From Klebsiella quasivariicola (GTDB taxonomy: Bacteria; Pseudomonadota; Gammaproteobacteria; Enterobacterales; Enterobacteriaceae): DNA of 64,000 nt. Below the pieces are notes generated by a model. It saw only the letters and a list, made by a program, of their open reading frames with translations. It did no database searches and was not told the DNA's origin. The stretch lies in the NCBI RefSeq assembly GCF_002269255.1, contig NZ_CP022823.1, forward strand, positions 5,022,001 to 5,086,000, in the 5' to 3' direction. Numbering within the stretch: position 1 is the stretch's first letter; each line of letters opens with the position of its first letter. This document shows, piece after piece, positions 35,075 through 43,656 of the stretch. Made by a program: the position numbers and the translations under genes.

Positions 35075-35608
35075 ATGCGTATCCTGCCGATAATGACCGC
35101 GATTGCCGTCTCGTTCCTGTCTGTCGCCTGCAGCTCTCCCACCCCGCCGCCGGGCGTCACCGTAGTCAGCCCCTTCGATGTTCAGCGCTATCTGGGTACC
35201 TGGTATGAAATCGCCCGCTTTGACCACCCTTTTGAGAGTGGGCTGGAAAAGGTCACGATCGCCTGGCACCCCCGTGATGACGGCGGTCTGGACGTGACCA
35301 ATAAAGGCTATAACCCCGACCGCGGCATGTGGCAGAAAACGGACGGGGTGGCCTACTTTACCGGGGAGCCCAGCCGCGCCGCGCTGAAGATTTCCTTCTT
35401 CGGCCCTTTCTACGGCAGCTATAACGTCATTGCGCTGGATAAGGAGTATCGTTACGCGCTGGTCTGCGGCCCCGATCGCGATTATCTCTGGCTGCTGGCC
35501 CGGGCGCCGACCATCGCCCCCGAGGTCAGGCAGCAAATGCTGGATATTGCCACCCGACAGGGCTTTGATGTCAGCAAACTGGTCTGGGTCAATCAGCGCT
35601 ACAACTAG
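35075..35608 (+). CDS. blc: Outer-membrane lipoprotein Blc (bacterial lipocalin)
   Basis: A 177-residue lipocalin lipoprotein. The signal ends in a lipobox FLSVAC with the lipidated Cys at 19. The lipocalin motif YLGTWYEIARFDHPFE (about 39-54) and the second GxW-like strands follow. It binds lysophospholipid-type ligands and sits on the outer membrane. A CTACACTTA -10 element (35039-35047) resembles a sigma-S promoter, consistent with stationary-phase expression in E. coli. Its last bases overlap the end of convergent gdx by 4 bases. Confidence 0.97.
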   Translation: MRILPIMTAIAVSFLSVACSSPTPPPGVTVVSPFDVQRYLGTWYEIARFDHPFESGLEKVTIAWHPRDDGGLDVTNKGYNPDRGMWQKTDGVAYFTGEPSRAALKISFFGPFYGSYNVIALDKEYRYALVCGPDRDYLWLLARAPTIAPEVRQQMLDIATRQGFDVSKLVWVNQRYN

Positions 35609-35922
35609 TGGGCACTGAGCTTCAGGCCAATAATGCCAACCACGATGCAGGCGAGGCTCGCAATACGCATGGCGCTGGCCGATTCCCCTAACAGGACGAT
35701 ACCGGTCACGGCGGCGCCCACGGCGCCGATCCCGGTCCAGACCGCGTAGGCGGTACCAACCGGCAGGGTTTTCATCGCCCATGAGAGCAGCGCCATGCTG
35801 GCCACCATCGCCACGATGGTGATAACGCTGGGAACCAGGCGGCTAAAGCCATGGGTATATTTCAGGCCGACGGCCCAGACCACTTCCAGCAGGCCAGCGA
35901 TAAACAAGACTATCCAGGACAT
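35605..35922 (-). CDS. gdx: Guanidinium exporter Gdx (SugE), SMR family
   Basis: A 105-residue four-helix small-multidrug-resistance protein. E13 in FIAGLLEVVWAVGLKY is the essential acidic residue, and SWAMKTLPVGTAYAVWTGIG (about 43-62) is the SugE-type signature. It exchanges guanidinium for protons as an antiparallel dimer. Expression should be set by the guanidine-II riboswitch just upstream. It ends overlapping blc by 4 bases. Confidence 0.97.
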   Translation of the reverse strand: MSWIVLFIAGLLEVVWAVGLKYTHGFSRLVPSVITIVAMVASMALLSWAMKTLPVGTAYAVWTGIGAVGAAVTGIVLLGESASAMRIASLACIVVGIIGLKLSAH

Positions 35923-35935
35923 AAGGCTCCTTTGC

Positions 35936-35976
35936 TGGGGCCGTCCCCGGATGAGAAACGCTTACGGGTCGTCCCG
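35936..35976 (-). ncRNA. Guanidine-II riboswitch (mini-ykkC) controlling gdx
   Basis: On the minus strand two short stem-loops with ACGR loops are seen, CGGG-ACGA-CCCG (35965-35976) and GGGG-ACGG-CCCC (35937-35948), joined by an A/U-containing linker. This is the exact two-hairpin architecture of the mini-ykkC class. The ribosome site AAAGGAG (35926-35932) lies directly after the second hairpin, so guanidine binding would free it. A -10 TATACT (36001-36006) places the transcript start just upstream. Confidence 0.9.
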
Positions 35977-36065
35977 CAAGGTGTATGAAAAGTCGTGATG
36001 AGTATAGCCAACAGAATGGGGGAAGTGAAGAACGGTACGGCGTATAACCGTACCGTCGACGGCGT

Positions 36066-36212
36066 TTATTGCTGAGCTTTGGTTGCCGCGCCAGAGATTG
36101 CGTTGCCGCCGTCTGAAATATCCTCACCAACGCCACGTGTGGTGTTACAAGCGGTCAGTGCCGAAGAGAGGACCAAAACCGTAAAGAACGCTGCAATCGT
36201 TTTTTTCACCAT
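36066..36212 (-). CDS. ecnB: Entericidin B
   Basis: A 48-residue lipoprotein starting MVKKTIAAFFTVLVLSS. The lipobox LTAC puts the lipidated Cys at 22, followed by NTTRGVGEDISDGGNAISG. Entericidin B is the toxin-like partner of an antidote/toxin lipoprotein pair induced in stationary phase. The start at 36212 has AAGGA upstream; the longer open frame to 36344 is ignored. Confidence 0.95.
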   Translation of the reverse strand: MVKKTIAAFFTVLVLSSALTACNTTRGVGEDISDGGNAISGAATKAQQ

Positions 36213-36371
36213 AATGTCATCCTTAGTGTCAGTTTTGTTTTCATGCTCTATAAGCATAGACAAACCGTCCAAAGATGAAGGGATCTTTGCGTTTTTTAAG
36301 AGAAAAGGAGTATCTATGGAGGAGCCTGACATATCGGTAGGCAAGCGTCATTAACGAAACGGCAGGGAAAT

Positions 36372-36503
36372 TTAGCTCACAGCGTGAGAGATAGCGTGGC
36401 CCAGCCCCTGAATATCTTCACCCACACCGCGGGCGGTATTGCAGCCAGCCAGCAGGACGCTGCTCAGAAAGAGTAACACCAGGAGTTTAACGCTGCGCTT
36501 CAT
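36372..36503 (-). CDS. ecnA: Entericidin A
   Basis: A 43-residue lipoprotein starting MKRSVKLLVLLFLSSVLL. The lipobox LAGC is followed by NTARGVGEDIQGLGHAISHAVS. It pairs with EcnB encoded 159 bases downstream on the same strand; the N-termini after the Cys are nearly the same in both. It is the proposed antidote member of the ecnAB locus. Confidence 0.93.
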   Translation of the reverse strand: MKRSVKLLVLLFLSSVLLAGCNTARGVGEDIQGLGHAISHAVS

Positions 36504-36535
36504 GTGTCGTGCTCGTCGTGCCTGTAAGGAGAGAG

Positions 36536-36559
36536 CGGCGCAGCACGGAGGCTGCGCCG
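36536..36559 (-). terminator. Hairpin after efp
   Basis: An 8-bp stem CGGCGCAG/CTGCGCCG lies 17 bases past the efp stop. A pyrimidine tract CTCTCTCC follows on the minus strand rather than a pure T-run. Confidence 0.6.
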
Positions 36560-36576
36560 GTCATCATGACGCGAAA

Positions 36577-37143
36577 TTACTTCACGCGGGATACGTATTC
36601 GCCAGAGCGAGTATCCACTTTGATCACTTCGCCAATCTGAACGAACAGCGGAACCTTAACCACCGCGCCGGTGGACAGGGTCGCTGGTTTACCGCCGGTA
36701 CCCGCGGTGTCGCCTTTCAGACCTGGATCGGTTTCCACGATTTCCAGCTCAACGAAGTTCGGCGGGGTGACCGCGATCGGCTGGCCGTTCCACAGGGTCA
36801 CGATGCACTCAGCCTGATCCAGCAGCCACTTAGCGTTGTCACCGATTGCTTTCGCGTCAGCAGACAGCTGCTCGAAAGTTTCGTTGTTCATGAAGTGCCA
36901 GAACTCACCGTCGTTGTACAGATAAGTCAGGTTCATATCGACAACGTCCGCGCCTTCTGCGGAATCGGTAGATTTGAAGGTTTTCTCAACACGGGTACCG
37001 GTCAGCAGGCGGCGCAGCTTAACGCGTGCAAACGCCTGGCCTTTACCTGGTTTAACGAATTCGCTGGCTTCTACCGCATAAGGTTCGCCATCTAACATGA
37101 TTTTAAGACCAGCACGAAAATCGTTGCTATAGTAAGTCGCCAT
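36577..37143 (-). CDS. efp: Elongation factor P
   Basis: A 188-residue three-domain beta protein that binds the ribosomal E site and rescues stalling at polyproline. K34 in VKPGKGQAF is the residue beta-lysylated by EpmA and EpmB, both encoded in the window. The gene is divergent from epmB with a 41-base gap that must hold both promoters. Confidence 0.99.
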   Translation of the reverse strand: MATYYSNDFRAGLKIMLDGEPYAVEASEFVKPGKGQAFARVKLRRLLTGTRVEKTFKSTDSAEGADVVDMNLTYLYNDGEFWHFMNNETFEQLSADAKAIGDNAKWLLDQAECIVTLWNGQPIAVTPPNFVELEIVETDPGLKGDTAGTGGKPATLSTGAVVKVPLFVQIGEVIKVDTRSGEYVSRVK

Positions 37144-37184
37144 AAGGCCCTCTGAAATTGTTTAACTGGTAGCTAAGCCACAAA

Positions 37185-38213
37185 ATGGCGCATATTGTAA
37201 CCCTAAATACCCCATCCAGAGAAGATTGGATAACGCAACTTGCCAATGTTGTGACCAGTCCTGATGAACTGCTGCGTCTTTTAAATGTAGACGCTGATGA
37301 AAAACTACTGGCCGGACGCGAGGCCAGACGCCTGTTCCCGCTGCGTGTCCCGCGCGCGTTTATCGCCCGCATGGAGAAAGGTAACCCTAACGATCCGCTG
37401 CTTCGTCAGGTACTTACCGCCGAGGAAGAGTTTATCGTTGCCCCCGGTTACTCCACCGATCCGCTGGAAGAACAACACAGCGTGGTGCCCGGTCTGTTGC
37501 ACAAATATCGCAACCGGGCCCTGTTGCTGGTGAAAGGCGGTTGTGCAGTCAATTGCCGTTATTGTTTCCGCCGCCACTTCCCGTATGCCGAAAATCAGGG
37601 CACCAGGCGCAACTGGCAAACGGCGATGAATTACATTGCGGCGCATCCACAACTCGATGAAATCATCTTCTCTGGCGGCGATCCGCTGATGGCGAAGGAT
37701 CATGAACTCGACTGGCTAATGACCCAGTTGGAAGCCATTCCGCACGTTAAGCGCCTGCGTATTCACAGCCGCTTGCCGATTGTGATCCCGGCACGCATCA
37801 CCGAGACGCTGGCCAGCCGCTTCCAGCGTTCGTCGCTGCAGGTAATTCTGGTTAACCACGTCAATCACGCGAATGAAATTGACGATGAGTTTCGCGCGTC
37901 GATGGCCATGCTGCGTCAGGCGGGCGTCACGTTGCTCAACCAGAGCGTGCTGCTGCGCGGGGTGAACGACAACGCGCAAGCGCTGGCCGACCTCAGCAAT
38001 GCGCTGTTCGACGCCGGCGTGATGCCCTACTACCTGCACGTGCTGGACCGGGTACAGGGGGCGGCACACTTTATGGTCAGCGATGATGAAGCACGTGAAA
38101 TCATGCGTGAGCTATTGACCCTTATCTCCGGCTATATGGTGCCGAAGCTGGCGCGAGAGATCGGCGGCGAACCCAGCAAGACACCGCTGGATTTGGGCCT
38201 GAAGCAGCGTTAA
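37185..38213 (+). CDS. epmB: L-lysine 2,3-aminomutase EpmB
   Basis: A 342-residue radical-SAM, PLP-dependent enzyme that makes (R)-beta-lysine for EF-P modification. The cluster cysteines are C120, C124 and C127 in GGCAVNCRYCFRRHFPY; FSGGDPLMAKDHELDWL (about 165-181) is the SAM-contact region, and the PLP lysine is in the C-terminal part. Length matches E. coli YjeK. The stop at 38213 marks the left edge of the AT-rich accessory region. Confidence 0.98.
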   Translation: MAHIVTLNTPSREDWITQLANVVTSPDELLRLLNVDADEKLLAGREARRLFPLRVPRAFIARMEKGNPNDPLLRQVLTAEEEFIVAPGYSTDPLEEQHSVVPGLLHKYRNRALLLVKGGCAVNCRYCFRRHFPYAENQGTRRNWQTAMNYIAAHPQLDEIIFSGGDPLMAKDHELDWLMTQLEAIPHVKRLRIHSRLPIVIPARITETLASRFQRSSLQVILVNHVNHANEIDDEFRASMAMLRQAGVTLLNQSVLLRGVNDNAQALADLSNALFDAGVMPYYLHVLDRVQGAAHFMVSDDEAREIMRELLTLISGYMVPKLAREIGGEPSKTPLDLGLKQR

Positions 38214-38266
38214 TGCTTCCGAATCAGTATACAGCAGTAGCCTTCTTCTAAAACCGAACAACATAC

Positions 38267-38293
38267 CCAGCCTCCAAGAATACTGGAGGCTGG
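38267..38293. terminator. Hairpin between epmB and the accessory regulator gene
   Basis: A perfect 10-bp stem CCAGCCTCCA/TGGAGGCTGG with a 7-base loop, 54 bases past the epmB stop. It lacks a T-run, so its efficiency is uncertain. The rest of 38214-38372 is AT-rich with no gene. Confidence 0.6.
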
Positions 38294-38372
38294 ATATAAA
38301 AAGATACACATGACGATAAATGATAAGGAGCATTCATTTATCCAACATAATTTAGCTATACTTCAATAAAAA

Positions 38373-38948
38373 TCAAATATACCTAACACATAAAAAAACT
38401 ATATTGATTATAGCCATTACGGCTACAATAACAAAGGTCCACAATGATAGTTGTAGTGATGTTAATCCATTGATCCTGAAAGTTTTCTTTACGCTATTTT
38501 GTACTTCAGCATCATCGATTTTGGCTATATATTTATCATTTATTATTCGCATGCTTGCGTCGGTACTTAACGGTTGAGCACTATTGAACTCGTTCTGCAG
38601 TGTAACTTGTCGGATTACGGTTCCGGTAGCAATGACGAAGCCACGTTGTCTCACCGTAACAACAACATCCTGAGTCAGTCCCGCTCTGAGCAACGATTTC
38701 CTTAGTAAGGAGATATTTTGATAAAAAGTATTTTGCGAAACAACGACACCACGCTCTTTCCACACAGCGGATAAAAATTCATCTCGGGAAATAATGTTTC
38801 CATTACTTTCTAAAAGTAGTTGTAAACATCGGGCTGTGGGGGTATTTAACGTAATGGCTTCATGGTCTTTCCCCGCTACTGGCTGAAGCTCATTCACGTC
38901 CATATTAAAAATAACCTCATCATTAATGATGTATGAATTAAATGTCAT
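38373..38948 (-). CDS. Membrane-anchored winged-helix regulator (CadC/ToxR-like, short)
   Basis: A 191-residue protein. The start MTFNSYIINDEVIFNMD and residues 30-108 fit an OmpR/ToxR-type winged helix (TPTARCLQLLLESNGNIISRDEFL, then the recognition-helix region NTFYQNISLLRKSLLRAG and the wing VRQRGFVI). A single hydrophobic span is at about 164-187, leaving only four residues outside. It therefore resembles CadC/ToxR regulators without the large periplasmic sensor. It is transcribed away from the exporter operon, with a 378-base AT-rich gap between them, so it probably controls the adjacent exporter and perhaps the fimbrial and peptide genes (inference). The codon use is AT-rich. Confidence 0.82.
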   Translation of the reverse strand: MTFNSYIINDEVIFNMDVNELQPVAGKDHEAITLNTPTARCLQLLLESNGNIISRDEFLSAVWKERGVVVSQNTFYQNISLLRKSLLRAGLTQDVVVTVRQRGFVIATGTVIRQVTLQNEFNSAQPLSTDASMRIINDKYIAKIDDAEVQNSVKKTFRINGLTSLQLSLWTFVIVAVMAIINIVFLCVRYI

Positions 38949-39224
38949 AAAGCATTTCCATATTCTTTATTTATCGGAGAAACCAATTATTCTCGTATAA
39001 TTCACAGAAAAAAACAGATGCGCCAATCCATATAAAAAACTAATCTTCTTCAGAATCCCAATGTTACCCATTAAAAATATAAATCTGAAAAATATATACG
39101 CCCATGATAAGAGCTTCACAAGCTCACGTCATTTTACGATCTAATCTCATTCAATACAAAAGAAATGTAAATTTATGCATAATTCATATGCACTTCATAG
39201 TTAAAAACAGTAAATTAATACAAC

Positions 39225-39252
39225 GTCCGCCAAGATGTAAAGTCCGGCGGAC
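39225..39252. promoter_or_regulatory. GC-rich inverted repeat in the regulator-exporter intergenic region
   Basis: GTCCGCC-N14-GGCGGAC stands out in an otherwise AT-rich 378-base gap, 75 bases before the exporter start. It could be an operator for the neighbouring regulator or an RNA stem in the leader. A TATAAT at 38996-39001 is a possible -10 on the plus strand; its -35 is poor. No gene is seen in 38949-39326. Confidence 0.5.
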
Positions 39253-39326
39253 ATGTTACAAACATCATATAATTTTCTCTTGCTGTCAGAAAATTATCTT
39301 CGAATCAATAACAAAAGTGGAAGCTC

Positions 39327-40613
39327 ATGGCACGAAAGCTCTATCGCAAGGAAGCGATTGAATATAAGAAATTACACTGGAAAGGAAAAGCATTATTACT
39401 GGCAGGTATGCCTGTGTGGCTTATCGTAATTCTGTCAAGTTGTTTTCTTATCGCACTCATCTCGACCCTTATCCTATGTACATTCACCCAACGTATAGAT
39501 GTGCGAGGGGAAGTCATTACACTACCGCATTCCGTTAATGTCTTTGCACCGCAGCAAGGCTTTGTCTTAAATCAATATGTTAAGGTCGGCGATATAGTCA
39601 AAAAAGGTCAAAAATTATATGAAATAGATATTTCCCGTAACACCACTAACGGTAATGTGAGTCTTGCTCAGACAGCCGTCATAAATGAAAAGATCACTAA
39701 TGCAGAGAGCATTATTACAAAACTAATTCGCAACAAAGATGAAACATTGAATGCATTAGACACACAACTAAATACGATTAAAAAGTCTCTTAGCGAAACA
39801 ACCTCAATGCTTGCCAACACGCAGGCAGGGTTGAATAAAATTCATCAGAATCTTTCAAGTTATGATAAATATCTGAAAGAAGGTCTAATTACAAAAGATC
39901 AGTACAACTATCAGCACTCACTTTATTTTCAACAGCAAAGTGCGTATCAATCTCTGGTAAGCCAAAAGATGCAACTGGAATCTCAGATAACCCAGTTCAC
40001 TAGTGATAAAGTCACCAAGGCGGCAGATTTTGATAATCAAATATCAAACCAACAAAATCAAATTAATGATTATAAAAATCAACTTGTTGAATCCGATGCA
40101 AAAGGCAATGTCATCATCAAGGCTACAACGGATGGAAGAATCGAATCGCTAGCCGTAACCAAAGGGCAAATGGTTGATAATGGAAGTAGTTTGGCACAAA
40201 TAAAGCCTACAGGTAATGTGGAGTACTATCTCATTTTATGGTTGCCAAATAATAGTATTCCTTACGTAAAACCTGGGGATACTATCAACATCCGTTACGA
40301 TGCCTTTCCTGCAGATAAATTTGGTCAATTTCCAGGAGAGGTAATATCGATATCATCTATGCCTGCTTCACGACAGGAAATGTCAGAATATACTAACGTC
40401 AATAATGGCACTAATCAACAAGAGCTCGCACTATATAAAACGATTGTAAAAATCAAGCAAAAATCCTTTAGTTACAATGGAAAAACATTGTACTTATCTA
40501 ATGGATTAAAAGCTGAAGCTGTTGTTTTTCTTGAAGAACGTCCGTTATATATGTGGATGTTTACTCCGTTTTATAAAATTTCTCAAAGTGTGAGCGGCCC
40601 AATTAATGAATAA
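39327..40613 (+). CDS. Membrane fusion protein of a microcin-type exporter (CvaA/HlyD family)
   Basis: A 428-residue periplasmic adaptor. A cytoplasmic N-terminus carries the RKEAIEYKK segment, and a single membrane span lies at about 31-54. The first half of a lipoyl-like fold follows (about 60-102, VFAPQQGFVLNQYVKVGDIVKKGQKLYEID), then a long coiled-coil hairpin (about 115-275), the second lipoyl half (TTDGRIESLAVTKGQMVDNGSSL, about 270-292) and a beta-barrel/C-terminal domain. This is the layout of the colicin V/microcin adaptor CvaA and its HlyD relatives, which join an inner-membrane ABC exporter to TolC. The stop overlaps the ABC gene by 8 bases (ATGAATAA), so the two are coupled. No TolC-like gene is nearby, so the housekeeping TolC is presumably used. 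Strongly AT-rich. Confidence 0.9.
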   Translation: MARKLYRKEAIEYKKLHWKGKALLLAGMPVWLIVILSSCFLIALISTLILCTFTQRIDVRGEVITLPHSVNVFAPQQGFVLNQYVKVGDIVKKGQKLYEIDISRNTTNGNVSLAQTAVINEKITNAESIITKLIRNKDETLNALDTQLNTIKKSLSETTSMLANTQAGLNKIHQNLSSYDKYLKEGLITKDQYNYQHSLYFQQQSAYQSLVSQKMQLESQITQFTSDKVTKAADFDNQISNQQNQINDYKNQLVESDAKGNVIIKATTDGRIESLAVTKGQMVDNGSSLAQIKPTGNVEYYLILWLPNNSIPYVKPGDTINIRYDAFPADKFGQFPGEVISISSMPASRQEMSEYTNVNNGTNQQELALYKTIVKIKQKSFSYNGKTLYLSNGLKAEAVVFLEERPLYMWMFTPFYKISQSVSGPINE

Positions 40614-42726
40614 AAAACTCTTTGAAACGATTATTGCAAAGTTAAATTTTTCTCTGATTAAGAAAACACCGGTAATTTTACAATCAGAATCAGCGGAATG
40701 TGGTATTGCTAGCCTGGCAATGATCTGCGGGCACTATGGATTAGATATAGATTTATTTAATTTCCGCCAACGCTTCGGCAGCCCATCGCAAGGCGCTTCA
40801 CTGCTGCATTTAAGCAAAACGGCCGAGCGTGCAGGCCTTAAAAATCGCGCGCTTTCATTAGATTTAGATGAAATAAAGCAGCTAAAGCTCCCTTGTATTC
40901 TCCATTGGGGAATGAATCATTATGTCGTTCTAACGAAAGTACGAAAATCTAGCTATGTTGTGCATGATCCTGCTTTGGGTAAACGTATAATTGGTTTGCA
41001 GGAGATGTCTAATAATTTCACCGGCGTGGCTCTGGAACTTTGGCCCGATCAGAACTTTCAACAAGAAAAGGCAAAAGCACGCTTACGTTTATTAGACCTG
41101 ATGCGAAACATTGTCGGATTAAAATCTGCATTAATTAAAATCTTCGCATTCTCTGTCGTAATCGAAGCCATTGGCCTTTTACTCCCTATTGGTACCCAAC
41201 TTGTCACAGACCATGTCATCATGGCCCATGACCAGAGTCTGTTATCCGTCATTTGTATAGGACTGGTCTTTTTCACTCTCTTCCGTACCTTTGTCAGTAT
41301 GCTAAGGGCATGGACCTCACTGACTCTCAATACTCTGACCAATATTCAATGGAAAACGACATTGTTTGATCACTTGACAAGTTTGCCGTTATCCTTTTTT
41401 GAAAAACGGCATCTTGGTGATATCCAGTCACGTTTTACTTCATTGGATACTATCCGATCAACGTTCACTAACAGTATTGTCAGTGGCATCATTGACTCGA
41501 TCATGACAATTGGTCTGTTAATTATGTTAACTCTTTACGGCGGCTGGCTAGTATGGGTGGTTGTCGGATTTACGCTTTGCTACGCCATTATGCGCCTGGC
41601 GACATACCGTTTTTACCGTCGGGTAGCAGAAGAGCAAGTCATTAAAGGAGCCCGCTCGAGCTCTCATTTCATGGAGTCACTTTATGGAATATCAACGATT
41701 AAAGCTCTTAATTTAAAAGAGCGCCGTTCGCAGCATTGGCTTAATATTAACATTGATGCATGTAATGCAGGAATTAAACAAACTCGCTTTGATATGATGT
41801 TCAGTGGCATAAACACCTTCATATCATCTATAGATCAAGTTGCTATCCTATGGTTAGGCGCCATTATGGTGATTGATAACAACATGACGTTAGGTATGTT
41901 TATGGCGTTTAACTCTTATCGTGGGCAGTTTTCTCAAAGAGCATCTAACTTGATAGATCTCTTTATGCAACTGCGAATGTTATCATTACATAACGAGAGA
42001 CTATCTGAGATTGTTTTCAGCGAACCCGAGAAAGAGCTCCCAGCACGTCGAGTTTTCGATGAGAATAGTGGAGTGAAGCTGGAGATCAAAAATCTCAGTT
42101 ATCAATATGACCCGTTCTCGCAACCTATTTTTTCTAACTTTAACCTGCAGGTTGAGCCAGGAGAATCTATTGCGCTTGTTGGACCTTCAGGTGTCGGTAA
42201 AACGACTTTACTGAAAGTGATGTGTGGTTTGTTATCTCCAACGTCAGGTGAAGTAATTGCCGATAATCTTGACATTTATAAAATAGGGCTTAATAACTAC
42301 CGTTTGGGGACTGCATGCGTCCTACAAGAAGATCGTCTTTTTTCAGGGTCAATTAGCGATAACATCAGCGGATTTGAAGATAATGCGGATGAAGAGTTAA
42401 TTGTTGAGTGTGCCCGACGCAGTAATATTCATGATGAAATCATGAAAATGCCAATGGGTTATGAAACAATGATAGGTGAGTTAGGACTGGGGATTTCAGG
42501 CGGCCAAAAACAAAGACTCTTGATTGCCAGAGCGCTTTACCGCAAACCGAGTATTTTGTTTATGGATGAAGCAACTAGTCATCTTGATTTGAAGAATGAA
42601 GCTGCCATAAACCAATCTATTGCTAGTCTAAGCATAACCCGAGTCATTGTCGCGCATCGTCCTTCAACGATAGCGTCTGCAGACCGGATAATTGATCTTT
42701 CTCAGTATGGAAAGCAAGCATCATAA
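40606..42726 (+). CDS. Peptidase-containing ABC exporter (CvaB-like, C39 family)
   Basis: A 706-residue bifunctional transporter. The N-terminal C39 peptidase domain has all catalytic parts: Q26, C32 in SAECGIASLAMI, H105 in WGMNHYVVL and D121 in VHDPALGKR. Six membrane spans lie at about 165-440. The ATPase has Walker A GPSGVGKTT (526-534), signature ISGGQKQR (about 630-637), Walker B LFMDEATSHLD (D654, E655) and the switch His H684. Such proteins cut leaders after a double-Gly-type motif while exporting the peptide. Candidate substrates are the GA-leader peptides at 49777, 50170 and 9037. The gene is intact and AT-rich, and follows the adaptor by overlap. The substrate link is inference. 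Confidence 0.93.
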   Translation: MNKKLFETIIAKLNFSLIKKTPVILQSESAECGIASLAMICGHYGLDIDLFNFRQRFGSPSQGASLLHLSKTAERAGLKNRALSLDLDEIKQLKLPCILHWGMNHYVVLTKVRKSSYVVHDPALGKRIIGLQEMSNNFTGVALELWPDQNFQQEKAKARLRLLDLMRNIVGLKSALIKIFAFSVVIEAIGLLLPIGTQLVTDHVIMAHDQSLLSVICIGLVFFTLFRTFVSMLRAWTSLTLNTLTNIQWKTTLFDHLTSLPLSFFEKRHLGDIQSRFTSLDTIRSTFTNSIVSGIIDSIMTIGLLIMLTLYGGWLVWVVVGFTLCYAIMRLATYRFYRRVAEEQVIKGARSSSHFMESLYGISTIKALNLKERRSQHWLNINIDACNAGIKQTRFDMMFSGINTFISSIDQVAILWLGAIMVIDNNMTLGMFMAFNSYRGQFSQRASNLIDLFMQLRMLSLHNERLSEIVFSEPEKELPARRVFDENSGVKLEIKNLSYQYDPFSQPIFSNFNLQVEPGESIALVGPSGVGKTTLLKVMCGLLSPTSGEVIADNLDIYKIGLNNYRLGTACVLQEDRLFSGSISDNISGFEDNADEELIVECARRSNIHDEIMKMPMGYETMIGELGLGISGGQKQRLLIARALYRKPSILFMDEATSHLDLKNEAAINQSIASLSITRVIVAHRPSTIASADRIIDLSQYGKQAS

Positions 42727-42752
42727 ACTTAATAATGGAAAAGGATAACCAT

Positions 42753-43613
42753 ATGATAAGTACTGTGCTAGGTTTTAACACCGCAATCATAAAGCAAAAT
42801 GATAATTTTCTTGCTCTGGCGCTGAAAATCAAAAAAGAAGACAACACATGTCGAACATATTATTTACAATATACGACATTAGCTGATTTGTTAATTATTT
42901 TAAGAAATCAATTACACAGGGTAGCTCATCGATTGTTAGAACATGGTGAAACCTATCGGGATCAGCTGCATGAGCAGGCAGAGATTTGTATAAAAAACAT
43001 TCCAGAAATAGATACTAACGAAGTACAGATGCCTGAACCTGAGAGAAGAATCGCGTCATTAACGCTCAAACCAGGAAAATCGGACTCAACGCTGATCGCC
43101 ATGCTTCAATCAGAGCAAATTGAAATTATCACAATTGATGACACGCAAGCGGAGGTACTTCTACTTGCAATACGCCAGGCATTTTTACACGCTGATGCCG
43201 AAGATTTTCTCAACCTTATAGATTCCACTACAGATTTTGTGATGCTGTATGCAGTGCAAATTATGGAAGATACTCGTTTTAACTATGAATATTTTGAACA
43301 CGAATTATGGAAACAGAATCTATTTTCTCACCATCTCGCGGTACTTTATTGTTATGAAACCGAAAATGGTAAAAAAATTCTCTCCGGAGCCGTAATTAAA
43401 ACGAATGCAGTTCATCCTTCTGAAGCAGAAAATAGTATCACTATACGCATCAATGAACAGTGTCCAAAATTAAGGGTAGTAAATGAAAAGTATTCCTTGT
43501 GCGAGATATTCAGTAAAGTTATTCCGACTGTTGGCAACATGGATAGTTTGGAAGCCTGTCTGCATCCATTAAAGACATTTTTTATTGAGCAACAGGCAAA
43601 ACTTGAGATTTAA
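42753..43613 (+). CDS. yjeJ: YjeJ-family protein
   Basis: A 286-residue soluble protein starting MISTVLGFNTAIIKQNDNFLA. The N-terminus and the segment NLFSHHLAVLYCYETENGKK (about 185-205) closely match the E. coli YjeJ sequence as I remember it, and yjeJ occupies the same place (between yjeI and epmB) there. The ATG at 42753 is preferred over 42735 because AAAGG lies eight bases before it and the N-terminus then aligns. No signal, membrane span or known motif is visible. Only 26 bases separate it from the ABC exporter, so it is probably cotranscribed. Function is unknown; roles in export, cargo handling or self-protection are speculative. It is AT-rich like the exporter genes. Confidence 0.7.
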   Translation: MISTVLGFNTAIIKQNDNFLALALKIKKEDNTCRTYYLQYTTLADLLIILRNQLHRVAHRLLEHGETYRDQLHEQAEICIKNIPEIDTNEVQMPEPERRIASLTLKPGKSDSTLIAMLQSEQIEIITIDDTQAEVLLLAIRQAFLHADAEDFLNLIDSTTDFVMLYAVQIMEDTRFNYEYFEHELWKQNLFSHHLAVLYCYETENGKKILSGAVIKTNAVHPSEAENSITIRINEQCPKLRVVNEKYSLCEIFSKVIPTVGNMDSLEACLHPLKTFFIEQQAKLEI

Positions 43614-43615
43614 GG

Positions 43616-43646
43616 GAAAAGCTCTCCTTCGAAGAAGGAGAGCCAA
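43616..43646. terminator. Terminator between yjeJ and yjeI
   Basis: GCTCTCCTTC-GAA-GAAGGAGAGC (43620-43642) is a strong stem. On the minus strand it is followed by TTTTCCC, serving yjeI; it probably also ends the exporter operon. Confidence 0.8.
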
Positions 43647-43656
43647 ATCGAAACGA

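Noticed and set aside
39104..39361. An 85-codon plus-strand frame before the membrane fusion protein gene
   Set aside because: It overlaps the exporter gene start out of frame, has no ribosome site, and its Ile/His/Cys-rich translation resembles translated AT-rich noncoding DNA. It has no leader-like N-terminus.
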